From: Diphasiastrum complanatum
Taxonomy: Eukaryota > Streptophyta > Lycopodiopsida > Lycopodiales > Lycopodiaceae
DNA: 64,000 nt
Assembly (NCBI GenBank): GCA_029204225.1
Contig: MU831855.1
Coordinates: 36,318-100,317, forward strand
Direction of reading: 5' to 3'
Shown here in pieces: positions 1-11,799 of the stretch. The stretch's first letter is position 1; each line of letters opens with the position of its first letter. The notes below the pieces were generated by a model. The model ran no database searches and had not been told where the DNA came from. It worked only from the letters and a program-made list of their open reading frames with translations. The position numbers and the translations under genes are program-made.

Positions 1-939
1 CTCCAGTATTCGATGTTGTTGGTCACACCATGATTTAATTCTATGTCAAGGCACGTTTTTGACTAATTACCTTGAGAGGAACCAGACACTCTAATTGAGA
101 CATATGGAGTATTGCATGTCTGTGTGACAGATATAGGAAGGAGGATTGCATGAAGAGATGTGATCTATTTATAGTTGACCTGCATGGGGGTTGCATGGTT
201 TCATTCACATGACTCTACTCTCTATATAATGAGGTAGGGATTCTCCCATCGACATATTGGGTTTAGGTTACCAGCTTCTCTCTTCTCCTCTCGCTTCACA
301 TGGCATGGCTAGGGGGCTAGATCGATCTAGGATTGGTTGGGCGGTTTGGCTCCATAGTCTCTCTTATTGTGTTCTCCTATCCTCATCTTAGGGAAATCCC
401 TTAGAGTTGTTATGATTGTACTTCTGATGGTCCAACAACTTATCAGTTGCTCGGTTAGTTCAATAATTTATCTATCTGATCAATCGAACATCCAGAGTGC
501 AATTGCTTTGTTCTTCCTCTCTGTTATCATAAAGTACTATTTCAAGAAGAACGCGACTCTAACTTCATTAAGATTGTATCTATTCACGACTGAATAATCA
601 ATGTTCCAGTAATCTAAGTCGTGTATACTATGATCGAATGCTCATTTTATTTATGTTTTGATCAATTGTTGCTTGCAAAAAAACTTATTCGTAGATTAAA
701 TCGTTTTGTTTGATTGATAGTCTGAGTCGATCATGTCGCTCTAATTTTTGCACCTAATATACTTTCGCAAAGCTAAATCATAAACCAATTTAATCTGTGC
801 ATGGCCATGGAATCGATTGCATCGATCCGGTGACTTTGAAGCCGCGATCAAATAGGATAGCAGACTTCGATCTGTCAAAGTCGGCCTGAATTCTCGCTTG
901 CCTCTCTCTATTGCGATGTACAAACTTCCAATCCCAACA
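1..939 (+). repeat. Mosaic copia LTR, truncated by the window start
   Basis: Two blocks recur elsewhere in inverted orientation. Bases 1-215 match the reverse complement of about 9418-9638 (LTR of element D). Bases about 390-939 match the reverse complement of about 11800-12470 (LTR of element B). The right boundary CCCAACA at 933-939 matches the end of the B LTR. No primer-binding site follows; integrase-like coding begins at once, so leader, gag and half of integrase have been lost. A TATA-like TATATAAT lies at 223-230. The combination of D-like 5' part and B-like 3' part suggests a recombinant LTR or a common ancestral form. The true 5' end is outside the window. Confidence 0.75.
223..230 (+). 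promoter_or_regulatory. TATA-like box inside LTR
   Basis: TATATAAT in an LTR, in the orientation of the downstream pol remnant. A second candidate, CTATTTATAG, lies at 165-174 and is conserved in the inverted copy near 9455-9475. This is the expected place for a retrotransposon promoter; activity is inferred only from the motif. Confidence 0.4.
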
Positions 940-2806
940 AAATCATTCTGGCAACATATTGTTTCAGCAATGGCTTACGTGTAGAACCGATGCCTTCTTG
1001 ACAACAAAAATTCTCATGAAATCTGAACAAAATCCAAGCCTTCATTGAAACATTTGAGAGTATTTGGATGTACTACCTATGCTCATGTCCCAAAGGACAA
1101 CATATCAGAATTAGATGAACATTCATTCGAAACTATTTTTGTTGGCTATTGTACTTCTGATGGAATGTATAGACTATACAATATAGAGAGTTGTAAAATT
1201 TTCATTTACAAGGATGTGACTTTTATTGAAGATCAGTTTATTGATTTGAAGGGCAAGGACCAGATGTAGTCTACAATTTTTGCCTTGACAACTAATACAT
1301 ATCGAAAGACTGTTTTGATTTCTTCCAACAATCATTATGTACAGCTAGATCTAGAAGAAGAAGAAGAAGCTGCAACTTAGGAGTAGCTGACACAACCAAC
1401 ACAAAGTCAAATTTTCCAACCAGAAATTTCAACCAAGAGATCAACAAGAATTTGAACTTATCCTATCCGAGACACTGATCATGAGCCAACCATGATTGAA
1501 GAAGCTATGCCACAGGCCGATTCAGATCTCTGGAAAGAAGCTATGGACAAGGAGTACAACTCACTGCTGAGGAACAACACATGGACTGTCACCAAGCTGC
1601 CATCAGACAGAAAGGTAATCGACTGCAAATGGATCTTCAAGATCAAATACAAAGCAGACGACAATATCGACAGACAGAAAGCCCGAATCGTGGCAAGGAG
1701 ATTTTCACAAATTTCCAATATCGACTACTTTGAAACTTTCAGCCCAGTTGTCAAACATACTTCCATCTAACTGCTACTATCATATGTTTCTGCATCGGAT
1801 CTTGAGGTACACCAGATGGATGTACAAACAACATTCCTCAATAGAGTTATCGAGGGGACATTTACATGATCCACCTAGAGGGCTATATCCCCAATGGTCG
1901 AGAAGATCAGGTATGCAAACTCCATAAAGCTTTGTACGGTTTGAAACAATCATCCAGAGCATGGTTCCATCGAATCAACACATTTTTGAGCGATCATGGA
2001 TTTGAACCATGCTCTACAAGCTATAATGTATATTTCAAAGCTATCAATCAATTCTTTGTCATCATCACACTTTATGTGGATGATACGTTGCTGTTCAACA
2101 AAAATATTGAACTGACAAAGGACTCTAAGAGGATTCTATCCCAAGAATTCGAGATGACAGATCTAAAAGAAGTGCATTAGTGTCTCGAGATTCAGATCCA
2201 TAGAGATAAAGGCAGAAGACTTCTCTATATCACCCAGTAGAGGTACTTCTATAATTTGTTGATGAAATTCAATTTCATGAATTGCAAGTTTGTACATAAT
2301 CCCATGGACCCAGGTCTAAAATTATCTAAGGAGCAATGCCCTCAATGAGGAGAAGGCCAAAATGAAGAGATATCCATATCAATCAATTATTGGATCCCTG
2401 ATGTATGCAATGATCTCTACCATACTCGATTTTGAAAATGCCATCAGCTCTTTGAGCCAATACATGGCCAACCCTAGAATGATCCACTAGAAAACTCTTT
2501 TCAGAGTAATCAGGTATGTACGAACTATTATTGACCTTTGTATCTGCTATGGTGATGTCGAATTAGAAGCAATGGCCAAAGTGCTATAAACTAACAAAAA
2601 AATTTGTATTCTATGCACATTCTAAACATACCAAGACTAACTATCATTTCATTAGGAATTTTTCTTAAAATAGAAAGATTGATTTGATACATTGTAGGAC
2701 AAAGAATTAGTTAGTTGGTATATTCACAAAGCCTTTAAGTTCATCTAAATTTGAGTTTTTTTAGAGAAATATTTGTATGCAAGATAAACTAAGGCTTTAG
2801 AGAGAG
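940..2806 (+). pseudogene. Decayed Ty1/copia pol (integrase C-terminus, RT, RNase H traces)
   Basis: Reading frames broken by stops and shifts carry copia pol signatures in order. An integrase C-terminal segment with KHLRVFGCTTYAHVPKD lies at 1045-1269. The RT start (LWKEAMDKEYNSL, then CKWIFKIKYK) lies at 1492-1770. RT continues with LYGLKQSSRAWFHR from 1866, and the catalytic YVDD is kept at 2073-2084. RNase H traces (HSKHTKTNYHF) lie near 2615-2660. A purine-rich run just before TGTTAGG at 2807 could be the polypurine tract and the start of a 3' LTR. Gag, protease and the integrase catalytic core are absent because the LTR joins pol directly at 940. It is closest to element B in this window. 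It cannot make a functional polyprotein. Confidence 0.85.
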
Positions 2807-5589
2807 TGTTAGGTGTATTGTAAGCCTTGTGTATCTTCTTATGGACACCTCTATGCTATTGTAAGAAAGTCATTTGATTTAGGATGTGAATTGCATAAAG
2901 ACATAGAACATGAGTTTTGGATGCATGGATCAAAGCTTATGAGGATTTAATAAGAGTAATTTTTGTTTGCAAATTTCGTAAAGACATAGAACATGAGTTT
3001 GGGATGCATGGATCAAAGTTTATGAGGATTTCAAAAGGATTATTTCTGTTTGAGATTCTAAAGAAAATAGCCACATGCCTAACTTACAAATCATCTAGTT
3101 GCTTTAAAGTTTTCCTTTAAGTTGACACATATTATCTAGGAGTTGCAATTGCTCAAAGTACAAAAAGAGACATGCCTGTGGTGGATGAAAGAAAATAAAA
3201 TAAAGAGACTCTTAGTAGGTTGGGGAGTGAATTTTTTTGCAGTGAAAAGCTTATATTGTAATCATGTCCAAATATGAAGACGCTCAAGAACACGAACTCA
3301 TTGCAAAATGTCTTAACACAAGGCACATGTAACTAAAAGGAGATATTGCATATCTACTAACTGGTATCCAAATTGTTGCAATTATTGAATCACAAGAGCA
3401 ATGTGCTCATGATAGCTAAAGGAGTTTTTAAGAATAGTCACTTGTTGCAAAAGGCCTTATTATTCACACTCATATTAGTGAAATGCCAAAAAAAGAGTCT
3501 CAAATTATGAAACTAAATTCTACTATACTTTTTAGTTTTCTATTTTGTGTGCTTTGCAAAACATGTAGTTAAGCAACATCTCCCAACTCCTATTTCAAAA
3601 ATCGTAGTTGACTCTAGGGACACTATTGTGTTTGAGGACCTCTAATGTCAAGAGGGTATGTTATGTGCATTTTTAGGTACATTGTATATATGTCAATTTC
3701 ATAAGTACTAGTACCAAAATTAGACTCAAAATGTAAGAATAATATCTCTTTCATTATTTAATGGATAATGCATTTGAAGATTTTTGACATGTTTTCATAT
3801 AAGGTGAACAACAAAACTACATGTATGTGCATCTATATTGAACATACATTTCATGTATATCAAATCTATAGTCCACATTATGTTGGCCTTCTAGAAAGAC
3901 ACAAAAAAAGAAGCTATATACTATAATGCTCTATGTATTATAAACAATTTCTATTTAAAAAATAAATTCTTTTTTTTGCATCGATTGGGTTAAAAGTTGC
4001 AACTAATGATAATGATAACTAGTTATATGAACTTGTTTAATTAAACATAGAATTGGTTGTCTTTATGTGCTTTCTTGGTATGTTATTGTGATATAGTAAA
4101 AAAACACACTTTTCTATTTTGTAAGGAATCTACTTTTTGGTTTCCCATGTGTCATGCCCAACTTCTATAAACAAAACTTAGATGGAAAAGTATAGTGAAT
4201 GAACCATTTTTTACTTCAAGAAGCCACTTAGATAAGGAGGTATAGTGGATAGATTGCATTTATTTATTTTATTTATAATGATGATGTCTTTTACATTTAT
4301 GAAACTCATGATATATTCAACTTCAACAAAATTTCAGCTATATAATTTTTTATGTCTCACAAATATATTATTTTTGAAAGATTTATGGTGCATTAAAATT
4401 CACCAAGGATTTTTTCAATATAATAGAACTATATCAATATTAAAAAAATGTATAAGAGGAGAAAAAAGTCCCAAAGCTTAAATCATGTATGGGACATAAG
4501 TTTGAAGTTCTAAAAAAACGTGTACCCAAACTACTATAACACATCAAACAAGGAGTGCACAAGAAAGGGAGACTGCTATTCCATATGCACAACATGCCAT
4601 TGGGTGCATATTATAGTTTGGTGCACTAAAATTTTTTAATTTGGACAAACATTGCACATGCATATATGTATCTCATTCCATCATATTTTTGACCGATTGA
4701 AGTAAACAAATTAACTTGCACAACATTTTCAAACGTACAAAGCCCTCTACTTTTTCATCCAAATACCCATTTCCAATGTGCAACAATGGGGTATAGGGTT
4801 TATAAGATTGACGATATATTGATGCACTCAAAGAAAATAAATCACCAAAACTTCATGTATAAAAAAACAAAATGGTGTGTTTAAGAATGTCTTCATTTTA
4901 CCTAATTCTCCACAATACTTATCACAACCAATCAACCATCACAGTGCTCTAAAAAATCCCCTCTAGTAGAGTGTTTATGAAGAAAAGAGATATTAATTCT
5001 TTGAAGAGACATGTAGTATATTAGAGACAAAAAAATTGTATGATCGGAGATCTTCTCGAGGAGACAAGAGAGAAAATTCAATATAGGGAGGCTGAAAATA
5101 AAACTCATATTTGGACATATGGACACATTGGTTGTGACAACATTAACCAAACTACTTTTAGTAAGATAGATCATGGGAGATCTAGTGTGAATGTGGATCC
5201 GAACATGCATCTGACAATAAAGAAGAGAAGCTGGTGAGTGTGGTGGAGAGGTTTTTTTTTTTTTTTGGGGAGGGGGGGAACAATAAGGATTGAGAATGCA
5301 AGATTATGATAACAATATTGGAGCAATTTTAATATGGGAAAGATAATAGAGCAATTTTGATATGAAAACATTATTCTCTTGAGGAGAATTTAGATTCTTT
5401 ACTGGACAAAAAAATTGCATATATAGGAAGTAACTTACTAGAATTTTTAAAAAGAACGAGTAAAGAAGGGAAGTGAAATTTTTTGGGTTTGATAGAAGAA
5501 AACAATGTTATCTAGGGAATGGTTATAAAGGAACTATAGAAATTCAAGATTAATGATATATTACTAAAAGTTTAGTGAGCATATCTATT
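2807..5589. other. AT-rich stretch without a recognisable gene
   Basis: No open frame here has recognisable motifs or plant-like coding character. The start at TGTTAGG may be the decayed 3' LTR of the preceding remnant. A tandem duplication at 2897-3040 and homopolymer runs (poly-T and poly-G near 5255-5280) are the only structures seen. Confidence 0.5.
2897..3040 (+). repeat. 83-bp tandem duplication
   Basis: The word AAAGACATAGAACATGAGTT starts at 2897 and again at 2980. The following bases (TGGATGCATGGATCAAAG and its near copy) also repeat, giving a period of 83 bp and a partial second copy. Arms differ by a few substitutions. No coding meaning is apparent. Confidence 0.8.
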
Positions 5590-5995
5590 TTAGATACATG
5601 ATTTATATGAATAATGGATGCTTCATATGCTATCAAAACACATTATGAGAAGCTTTGGGGATTGATAGATGTCATGCCTACAAAAAATGCAATGCTAAGA
5701 CAAATTTTTTCCATGTTTTTTTAAAATGAAAAAGATAAAGCCTTGAAAACTTCCTTACATGACCTTACTTATCTAGAGAAGAGATAGTTCAATTTTTTAT
5801 TTTATTTATACAGTTTTTTTTGTGGACTTTAAAATATTGAGTATACTAAGACGTAATAGCATTCTATTCGTTTTGTCAAAATTTTATTACTTAAACTTCA
5901 AATAATTTGAAAGGTTTAGTAGAATCCTCTTTGTAATTATCTAAGGAATACAAACCATCTCTAATTTAAAGAAATTGGATTTCATGGAGGCTTAT
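5590..5995 (+). pseudogene. Possible copia gag remnant
   Basis: A broken + strand translation shows a weak resemblance to copia gag (UBN2-type). A THYEKLWGLIDVMPTKNAM segment near 5640-5700 recalls the region where gag has a tryptophan, a run of variable residues and a basic LR-type motif. FERFSRILFVI-like text follows near 5910. Several frameshifts and stops interrupt it. It could equally be chance similarity in AT-rich DNA. Confidence 0.25.
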
Positions 5996-6230
5996 TTTTA
6001 GGCTTAAAATTGTTTGCTAGCTTTGAACTTTTAGTTCAACATTGTTTCATTAGTCACAAATTATTTGTTTCAACTATAAGGGAACAATTTCATTGTCAAA
6101 CTTGTGTTATTTTTTTGGCATCTATTTCAACTTACAATAGATGTGAATTGAAAATATCCATAGTTGAAATTGTGTGTGAAAATTTTGGATAAAATGTGTT
6201 GTAGTTTCCCCTTGTCGAAGACTTCATTTA

Positions 6231-6299
6231 GCCTTTTAGAAGTGTTTTGATCTTGAACTTCCACACACGATAATTTGCGCCATCAAAATTGATCACCAT
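6231..6299 (-). pseudogene. Copia gag N-terminal scrap
   Basis: Reading minus from an ATG at 6299 gives 23 codons containing FDGANYRVWKFKIKTLLKG, followed by a stop. This is the conserved start of copia gag (L/F-D-G-x-N-Y-x-x-W-K-x-K). It closely resembles the gag start of element F near 39420-39490. Nothing gag-like follows in frame. It is a short, broken relic. Confidence 0.6.
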
Positions 6300-6717
6300 A
6301 TTTGATCGAATGGTTTTCTTTTTTTCCCATATCGCGACTAGGTACTAAAACACACCATTGATCGTGTTCAAGCTCGTAGGCTTGAGAGAGAGAGAGCTAA
6401 CTATTCAAATGCTTCTAGTTCATAACTTGATAATTGTATGAATATGAACAACTAATTATACTAAGAAATTAGGTCGTCAAATGCGATTGTCAGTTGGCTG
6501 ATGTCCGCTGGTATCCATCCAGTTCCTTCTTAGTGATTGTTGATAAGCGGTGGAAATTGGTCCTAAACAGTTTGCCTACATAAATGAACTAAAATTGTCA
6601 CTCTGCAGAAATGAACTAAACTGCCATAGGCGAAAAAGTCGACAGTGTCGAGATTTTGCAAAAAAGATGACAATGTCCTTAAATCCCATTTAGGGTAGCC
6701 CTACATTTTTGCCAGAG
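6300..6717. other. Non-coding gap between two copia scraps
   Basis: No coding signal seen. It holds a short GA run near 6385 and two diverged copies of GTTCATTT-containing text near 6575-6625. It marks the point where element D stops inside its integrase. Confidence 0.5.
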
Positions 6718-8340
6718 TCATTTTCTTAACATTTGAGGCACTTTGGAATTTGATTTCTGTTTAATGAAATAAACATCTGTTCTTCTGGAGAATTCATCAA
6801 TGAAAGTGATGAAATATTTTGCATCTAATAATGAAGGATTTTGCATAGGTCCACATATATTTGTATGAAAAACATCTAATAGATCTTTTGCTGCATGACT
6901 ATGGTTTGATCTAAAAGGAATCCTAGCCTGCTTTCCAAAGATGTAGCTATAGCAGACAGGGAGATTGACCTTATCAGAAGGATAGTCGAGATCAAGAACC
7001 ATGGATTGTCTGGACATGTTCAAAACAGATGCACAATTCGTGTCCTAAGCGATGATGCCATAGTAATACTTTATTGACTAAAACAAAGGTTTTCAAGGCT
7101 TGACTAGACTCAGAATAACAATGCACCAATCTATACAAGTAACCCTGCCTCTTGCCGAGTGCAAGGATCTTATTACTCCTATCAATAATTTTGCATTGAT
7201 CAGATTTGAATTCTACCTTATGACCTAAATCTGTAATTCTACTTACTGATAACATATTTGTAGAGAGTTTAGAAACATATAAGACCTTTGATAGTAGTTT
7301 GAATTGATCATGCTGAAATCGCAATCTTACAATACCTTCACCTTCAATAGTGTGAGTACTATTGTCACCAAGATGAACAAATTTCTTTGTGTTGTAAGGT
7401 GTGTAGGAGTTGAAGATCTCACGTTGATTGGTCATGTGTTGATTGCTCCAGAATCCAGAAACCATGAATCATCCAAAAATGTGCTTTGATCTTTGACCAT
7501 GAATGCGCCTTTGTCCACTTCGACCTGGGGAGATGATGAAACTGTGTTTGCTTGTTGATCAGGTTGCTTCAATGCATTCTTCGCTTGGAGAATTCGACAA
7601 TCCTTGATCTCATGGTTATTGCGCTTGCAATACTTGTAAAACTTCTTCTTCTTCGATTGTGGATCTGATGATTGTGCTTGACTTTGAGTCTATTTCTTCT
7701 TGGAGCTTTTCTGCTTCTGTCACTTAGAGGCTTTGTTGACATATAGAGCTTGAGAGGAGGAAGTAGACGAAGTGTATTGACTTCTTCGATTGTCTTCTTG
7801 TAGCAACATAGTGATAACTCTAGTAAGAGTTAAATCTGAGTGTGTTGATATGATCATCACCCAGTTCTCATATGTAGAGGGCAAGCTTGAAAGCAATGTC
7901 ATAATTGCGTCTTGATCGTCTATGACTGATCCGACAACGGCCATCTGTTGCAAGAGATTCTTAAACTGGTTACTGTGACTCTGAAGAGAATCACCAGTAG
8001 ACATCTTGAATGTGAAGAATTTCCTTCATAGATGTAACTTAGTAGTTACGTCCCTCACGTCATATAGTGAGTTCAGGATGTCCCAAACGTCTCTTGACGT
8101 TTTAGCTTCAGCTATGTGTCCAATCTGTGTATCTGATATATTGAGGATAATAAGCGCGAAAGCTTTACCGTCCTTCGATTTCCACTTTGAGTCGTCGTCT
8201 TCAGGTTTTACTTTTGTACCTGTAACAACATCCCATAATTTGCTGGCGATTAGCAAGGTCTTCATCTTAAATTTCCACAAATGATAATTGGAACCATTCA
8301 GCTTGTCTGCGATATAACCAGCTTTACTTTGAGAATCCAT
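6718..8340 (-). pseudogene. Element D: decayed copia gag to mid-integrase
   Basis: Minus-strand copia coding from an ATG at 8340. Gag begins MDSQSKAGYIADKLNGSNYH and continues through WDILNSLYDVRDVTTKLHL and LLSSLPSTYENWV. The zinc knuckle near 7600-7650 is damaged (YCKRNNHEIKDC, first Cys lost). The protease motif reads LESGA instead of the usual DSGA, so the catalytic Asp is replaced. A pre-integrase zinc region (LLWHHRLGH) follows near 7050. The integrase start (DVFHTNICGPMQ, YFITFIDEFSRRT) ends abruptly at 6718. Several stops and frameshifts are present; RT and RNase H are missing. The leader and primer-binding site lie directly upstream (8341-8504). It is dead and non-autonomous. Confidence 0.88.
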
Positions 8341-8493
8341 CTAGAACTTAGTCCGTCGATTGTATCGATGACGCTAAGATGCAGTAATGCCAACAATAGG
8401 AAATCAATTCTTTGATACTGAAAGGTTGAAAAGAACTGAAGAGTATGATTATCAATTTGATATCGCCAAAGATATCAAGTATTAGAGATTTCA

Positions 8494-8504
8494 CTTTGAT
8501 ACCA
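8494..8504 (-). other. Primer-binding site of element D
   Basis: Minus strand TGGTATCAAAG, a one-base variant of the initiator-Met tRNA complement TGGTATCAGAG used by plant copia elements. It lies directly against an LTR end (CCGACA). It fixes the 3' boundary of the 5' LTR at 8505. Confidence 0.8.
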
Positions 8505-9655
8505 TGTCGGAAAGAGGTGTGCAGAAGATAGGTCGAACTCGAAAAGAAACGACAATATGCAATCCATTATCTCTCTATTCTGGGAACAACCCAACTTTAG
8601 GTTACAACTCAAGCTGCTACCAACACCGGATTTCTGAAAATCAGAATTCAAAGACCTTTCACCACAGATCCTAGTCTGAAACATATAGATAAGAAACAAG
8701 TTGCCTTTATTGCAACAGTTTCCTTTCTGCATCAAAGCTATGCAAAAAGCAAAAGCAACAACAGGCATGAACCACCTACCCTCACGAGTTTCAGTAGAAT
8801 ATGACAGAGTTTCAAGAACTCATACAAAAGTCAAAAAGAAGGTTTGCATGTCCGGTTTGTGTTCTATAAACCGAGTTACATATCTCTTATAATCTCTACT
8901 CTTACACAGACTCTTAATCCTGTAAATTTTCAAGTTTACAAAAATAGAGAGGAGATCAAGATCTTGCAGGGAACAACAATTCTAGGGAGGGGGTTGGTCT
9001 CTACTTACATTCATAGCTTATCTTTCCACTCAAAATTAAAGTATAAGCAACTGCAACTCCACCTTATGTTTCTAACATGCATTTTACAGGAGGATTTGGA
9101 ACAAGAATCCTAATTCTCAGCATGTTATAACTGGAATCATGCTCTTATGTTCCTAACAGTCCATACAACCTGGAAATATTGATTCACAATCAATTATCTA
9201 TGAACTTGAACAAAACAAGCAGATTCAAAACATTGTGAGCTGATGCATGTTATTCACAACTTTAGCTGAGCAAAAACCAGCAATGAAATAAGTAACTAGA
9301 TCAACCATTGCCGATCACTCAACACCATTTGAAAATTTCCCCAAGAAATCATGAAATTTTGCAGCATCCTTACCAAAACCCCATGTAGAAGTGCAATCTA
9401 CCATAATTTCGAAAAAAGAGTCTTGTGCATGAAACCATGCAACCCCCATGCAGGTCAACTATAAATAGATCACATCTCTTAATGCAGTCCTCCTGCCTAT
9501 ATCCATCACACAGACATGCAATACTCCATATGTCTCAATTAGAGTGTCTGGGTCCTCTCAAGATAATTAGTCACAAACAGGCCTTGACATGGAAGTAAAT
9601 CATGGCGTGACCAACAACATCGAATACTGGAAGGCCGGTCTACCATATTAGGACT
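8505..9655 (-). repeat. 5' LTR of element D (approximate upper end)
   Basis: The lower end is fixed by the primer-binding site. The upper end is placed near 9655 because homology to the LTR at 1-215 runs to about 9638 and the neighbouring element B coding stops at 9692. The length of about 1.15 kb is an estimate. A TATA-like CTATTTATAG (minus) lies near 9465. The small frames inside it have no known motifs. Confidence 0.65.
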
Positions 9656-9691
9656 ATTCCAAGTCCTTAACCGAATACGGCCATGACAACA

Positions 9692-11643
9692 TTAGCCAGC
9701 AAAAATAGTTTTGAATGAATGCTCATCTAATTTCTTTCTAATGTCCTTTGGGACATGAGCATAGGCAGTACATTTGAATACTCTCAAATGTTTCATTGAA
9801 GGCTTGGATCCTATCCAGACTTCATGAGGGGTTTTGTTGTCAGGGAGGCCTTTAGTCATACATCGGTTCTGCATGTAAGTTTTTGGTGATACAACATGTT
9901 ACCAGAATGATTTGGGCAAGAAAGCAAATGCATGATAACTCATGCTTCCTTGCCCAAATCGTTGTCACTCCTAAGAGCTTTATTTTTTTTGCTTGTCTGC
10001 AACTCTTCATTTTCTTTGTATTTCTTGAAGAGCTGGAAGGCTTCAAATTTGTGCTTCAAACAATATACAATAGTTCTTTTAGAATAGTCATCTATAAATG
10101 TAATAAAGAATTTAACACCAAGCAGCGATGGTGTATGCATTGGGCCACATATATCAATATCTACAATGTCTAGCAAATATATAGATACGTGTTCTTGATT
10201 TGACTTAAATGTCCTTCTTGTCTGCTTTCCTATGATACAGCTCTGGCAGACAAGAGGGTCGACAATTCGATAGTCTAAATCAAGGACTGAAGAATGTCTA
10301 GACATGTTGCCTATTGATACATGATTAAGGTGACCAAGTCTATAATGCCAAATCAATTCTTTATTGATAGATGCTAAACTACTTAAAGCATAATCAGTCG
10401 CTGAGTTACAATGACTAAGCCTATAGAGATATCATTGTCTCTTTCCGAGTGCAATAACTCTCTTGCTTTTATCAAAAAATTGATAGGAATCTATTTGAAA
10501 CTCTACCCTATGTCCTAAATCTATAATTCGACTGATCTACAATAGATTCAGGACATACAATACATTTGGTATCAGTTTTGACAGTCCATTCTGAAAATTC
10601 AGTCTAATAGTACCTTCACCTCCGATTCTATGTGACCTGATGTCTCCAAGGTGAACAAACTTCTTGGTGTTGTAGGTCAAATAGTCGATAAACCATTCTT
10701 GATGGCTTGTCATGTGTTGTGTTGCTCCAGAATCGAGGAACCATTCCTTCAATTGTTCAACATGGTGATGGTTCACCGTGAAGGCCTCTTGCTCGTCATC
10801 GTCATCTTCTTAGATCTTCTACTTCGAGTTTGCTACATGGGCTTGTTGATCCATTGTTTTTTCTCGTCGTTGTTGAACTTCAAGATCCGACAATCCTGAA
10901 TTTCGTGGTTCGTCCTCTTGCTACTTGCAGAAGATTCTTTTCTTGTTCTAAGCATGTTGTTGATTCTGGATCTTCTGTGATTGTTTCTGATTGTCTTCGA
11001 TTTGTCTGATAGCTTTCTTCTTTTGTTGTTTCCTTGTGCTCTTCTTGTAGAATAATGCTTGCAAGTCTTTGATGGAGGACAAGTATGCTCCATTCCTTCT
11101 TGTCTCCTCCTACAACAACATGATTATGACTCTGGACAATGTAATATCTGAGTGTGTGAAAATCATTATCACCCAGTTTTCATATGAGGATGGCAAGCTG
11201 GACAATAAGGTCATTACAACATCAGAGTCATCAATCACCGAACCTATTTCCACCATTTGCTCTAATAAAGTCTTGAATCGAATAATGTGATTCTGAACAG
11301 AATCACTTTTTGACATTCTGAATGAGAAATTTTTTTTTCTCATATGCATCTTTGAAGTGACATCCCTCACTTCGTATAGTGTGTTCAATATATCTCAAGC
11401 CTCTTTCAAATATTGGGTTTGTCTAATGTGGTCAATCTATGTGTCGGAGATGTTAAGGGCGATCAAGATGAAAGCCTTGCCATGCCTGAGCTTCCACTTG
11501 GAGATGGCTTGCTCATTGACACTGGGAAGTAGTTCGGTTCCAACGACTATTTCCCAAAGCTCCTTGCTCTTGAATTTCCACAAGTGGTAATTCAAACCAT
11601 TGAGTTTGTCTACCATTAGAGCAAATTGTGATTGCGAATCCAT
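9692..11643 (-). pseudogene. Element B: decayed copia gag to integrase
   Basis: Gag starts with MDSQSQFALMVDKLNGLNYH at 11643, clearly related to element D. It continues with LLSSLPSSYENWV and then a lysine/arginine-rich stretch with NHEIQDCRILK. The protease motif WFLDSGATQHMT (near 10740) keeps its Asp. A pre-integrase zinc motif (WHYRLGHLNH, then CQSCIIGKQT) and integrase (DIDICGPMHTPSL, FFITFIDDYSKRT, LRSDN) follow to 9940. The integrase C-terminus (KHLRVFKCTAYAHVPKD) runs to 9692. The segment that should carry the catalytic Glu (PQQNG region) is deleted, with an inverted repeat at the junction (9909-9960). RT and RNase H are missing. Multiple stops. Dead element, truncated at the LTR of element D. 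Confidence 0.88.
9909..9960. repeat. Inverted repeat at an integrase deletion junction
   Basis: GATTTGGGCAAG at 9909-9920 is the exact reverse complement of CTTGCCCAAATC at 9949-9960, with a 28-bp spacer that can pair partly itself. It sits exactly where about 150 bp of integrase coding is missing from element B. Confidence 0.85.
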
Positions 11644-11790
11644 CTAGAAATCCAGGATGAGTGTATGCAGATAGTAGATTATATGATTGGAAACAATTAT
11701 AGTAAGTGTCAACTCTTTATCAAAATAATCGCTCTGATAATATAAGCTCTAAATTTGCTTCAAAAGAATCAGAGAGTAGAAATTACTTCT

Positions 11791-11799
11791 CTGATATCA
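11791..11799 (-). other. Primer-binding site of element B
   Basis: Minus strand TGATATCAG, a one-base variant of TGGTATCAG, immediately after the LTR end CCCAACA. About 150 bp of leader separates it from the gag ATG at 11643. Confidence 0.7.

Noticed and set aside
2917-3120. 67-codon frame over the 83-bp duplication
   Set aside because: Short frame created by a tandem duplication in AT-rich DNA; no motif.
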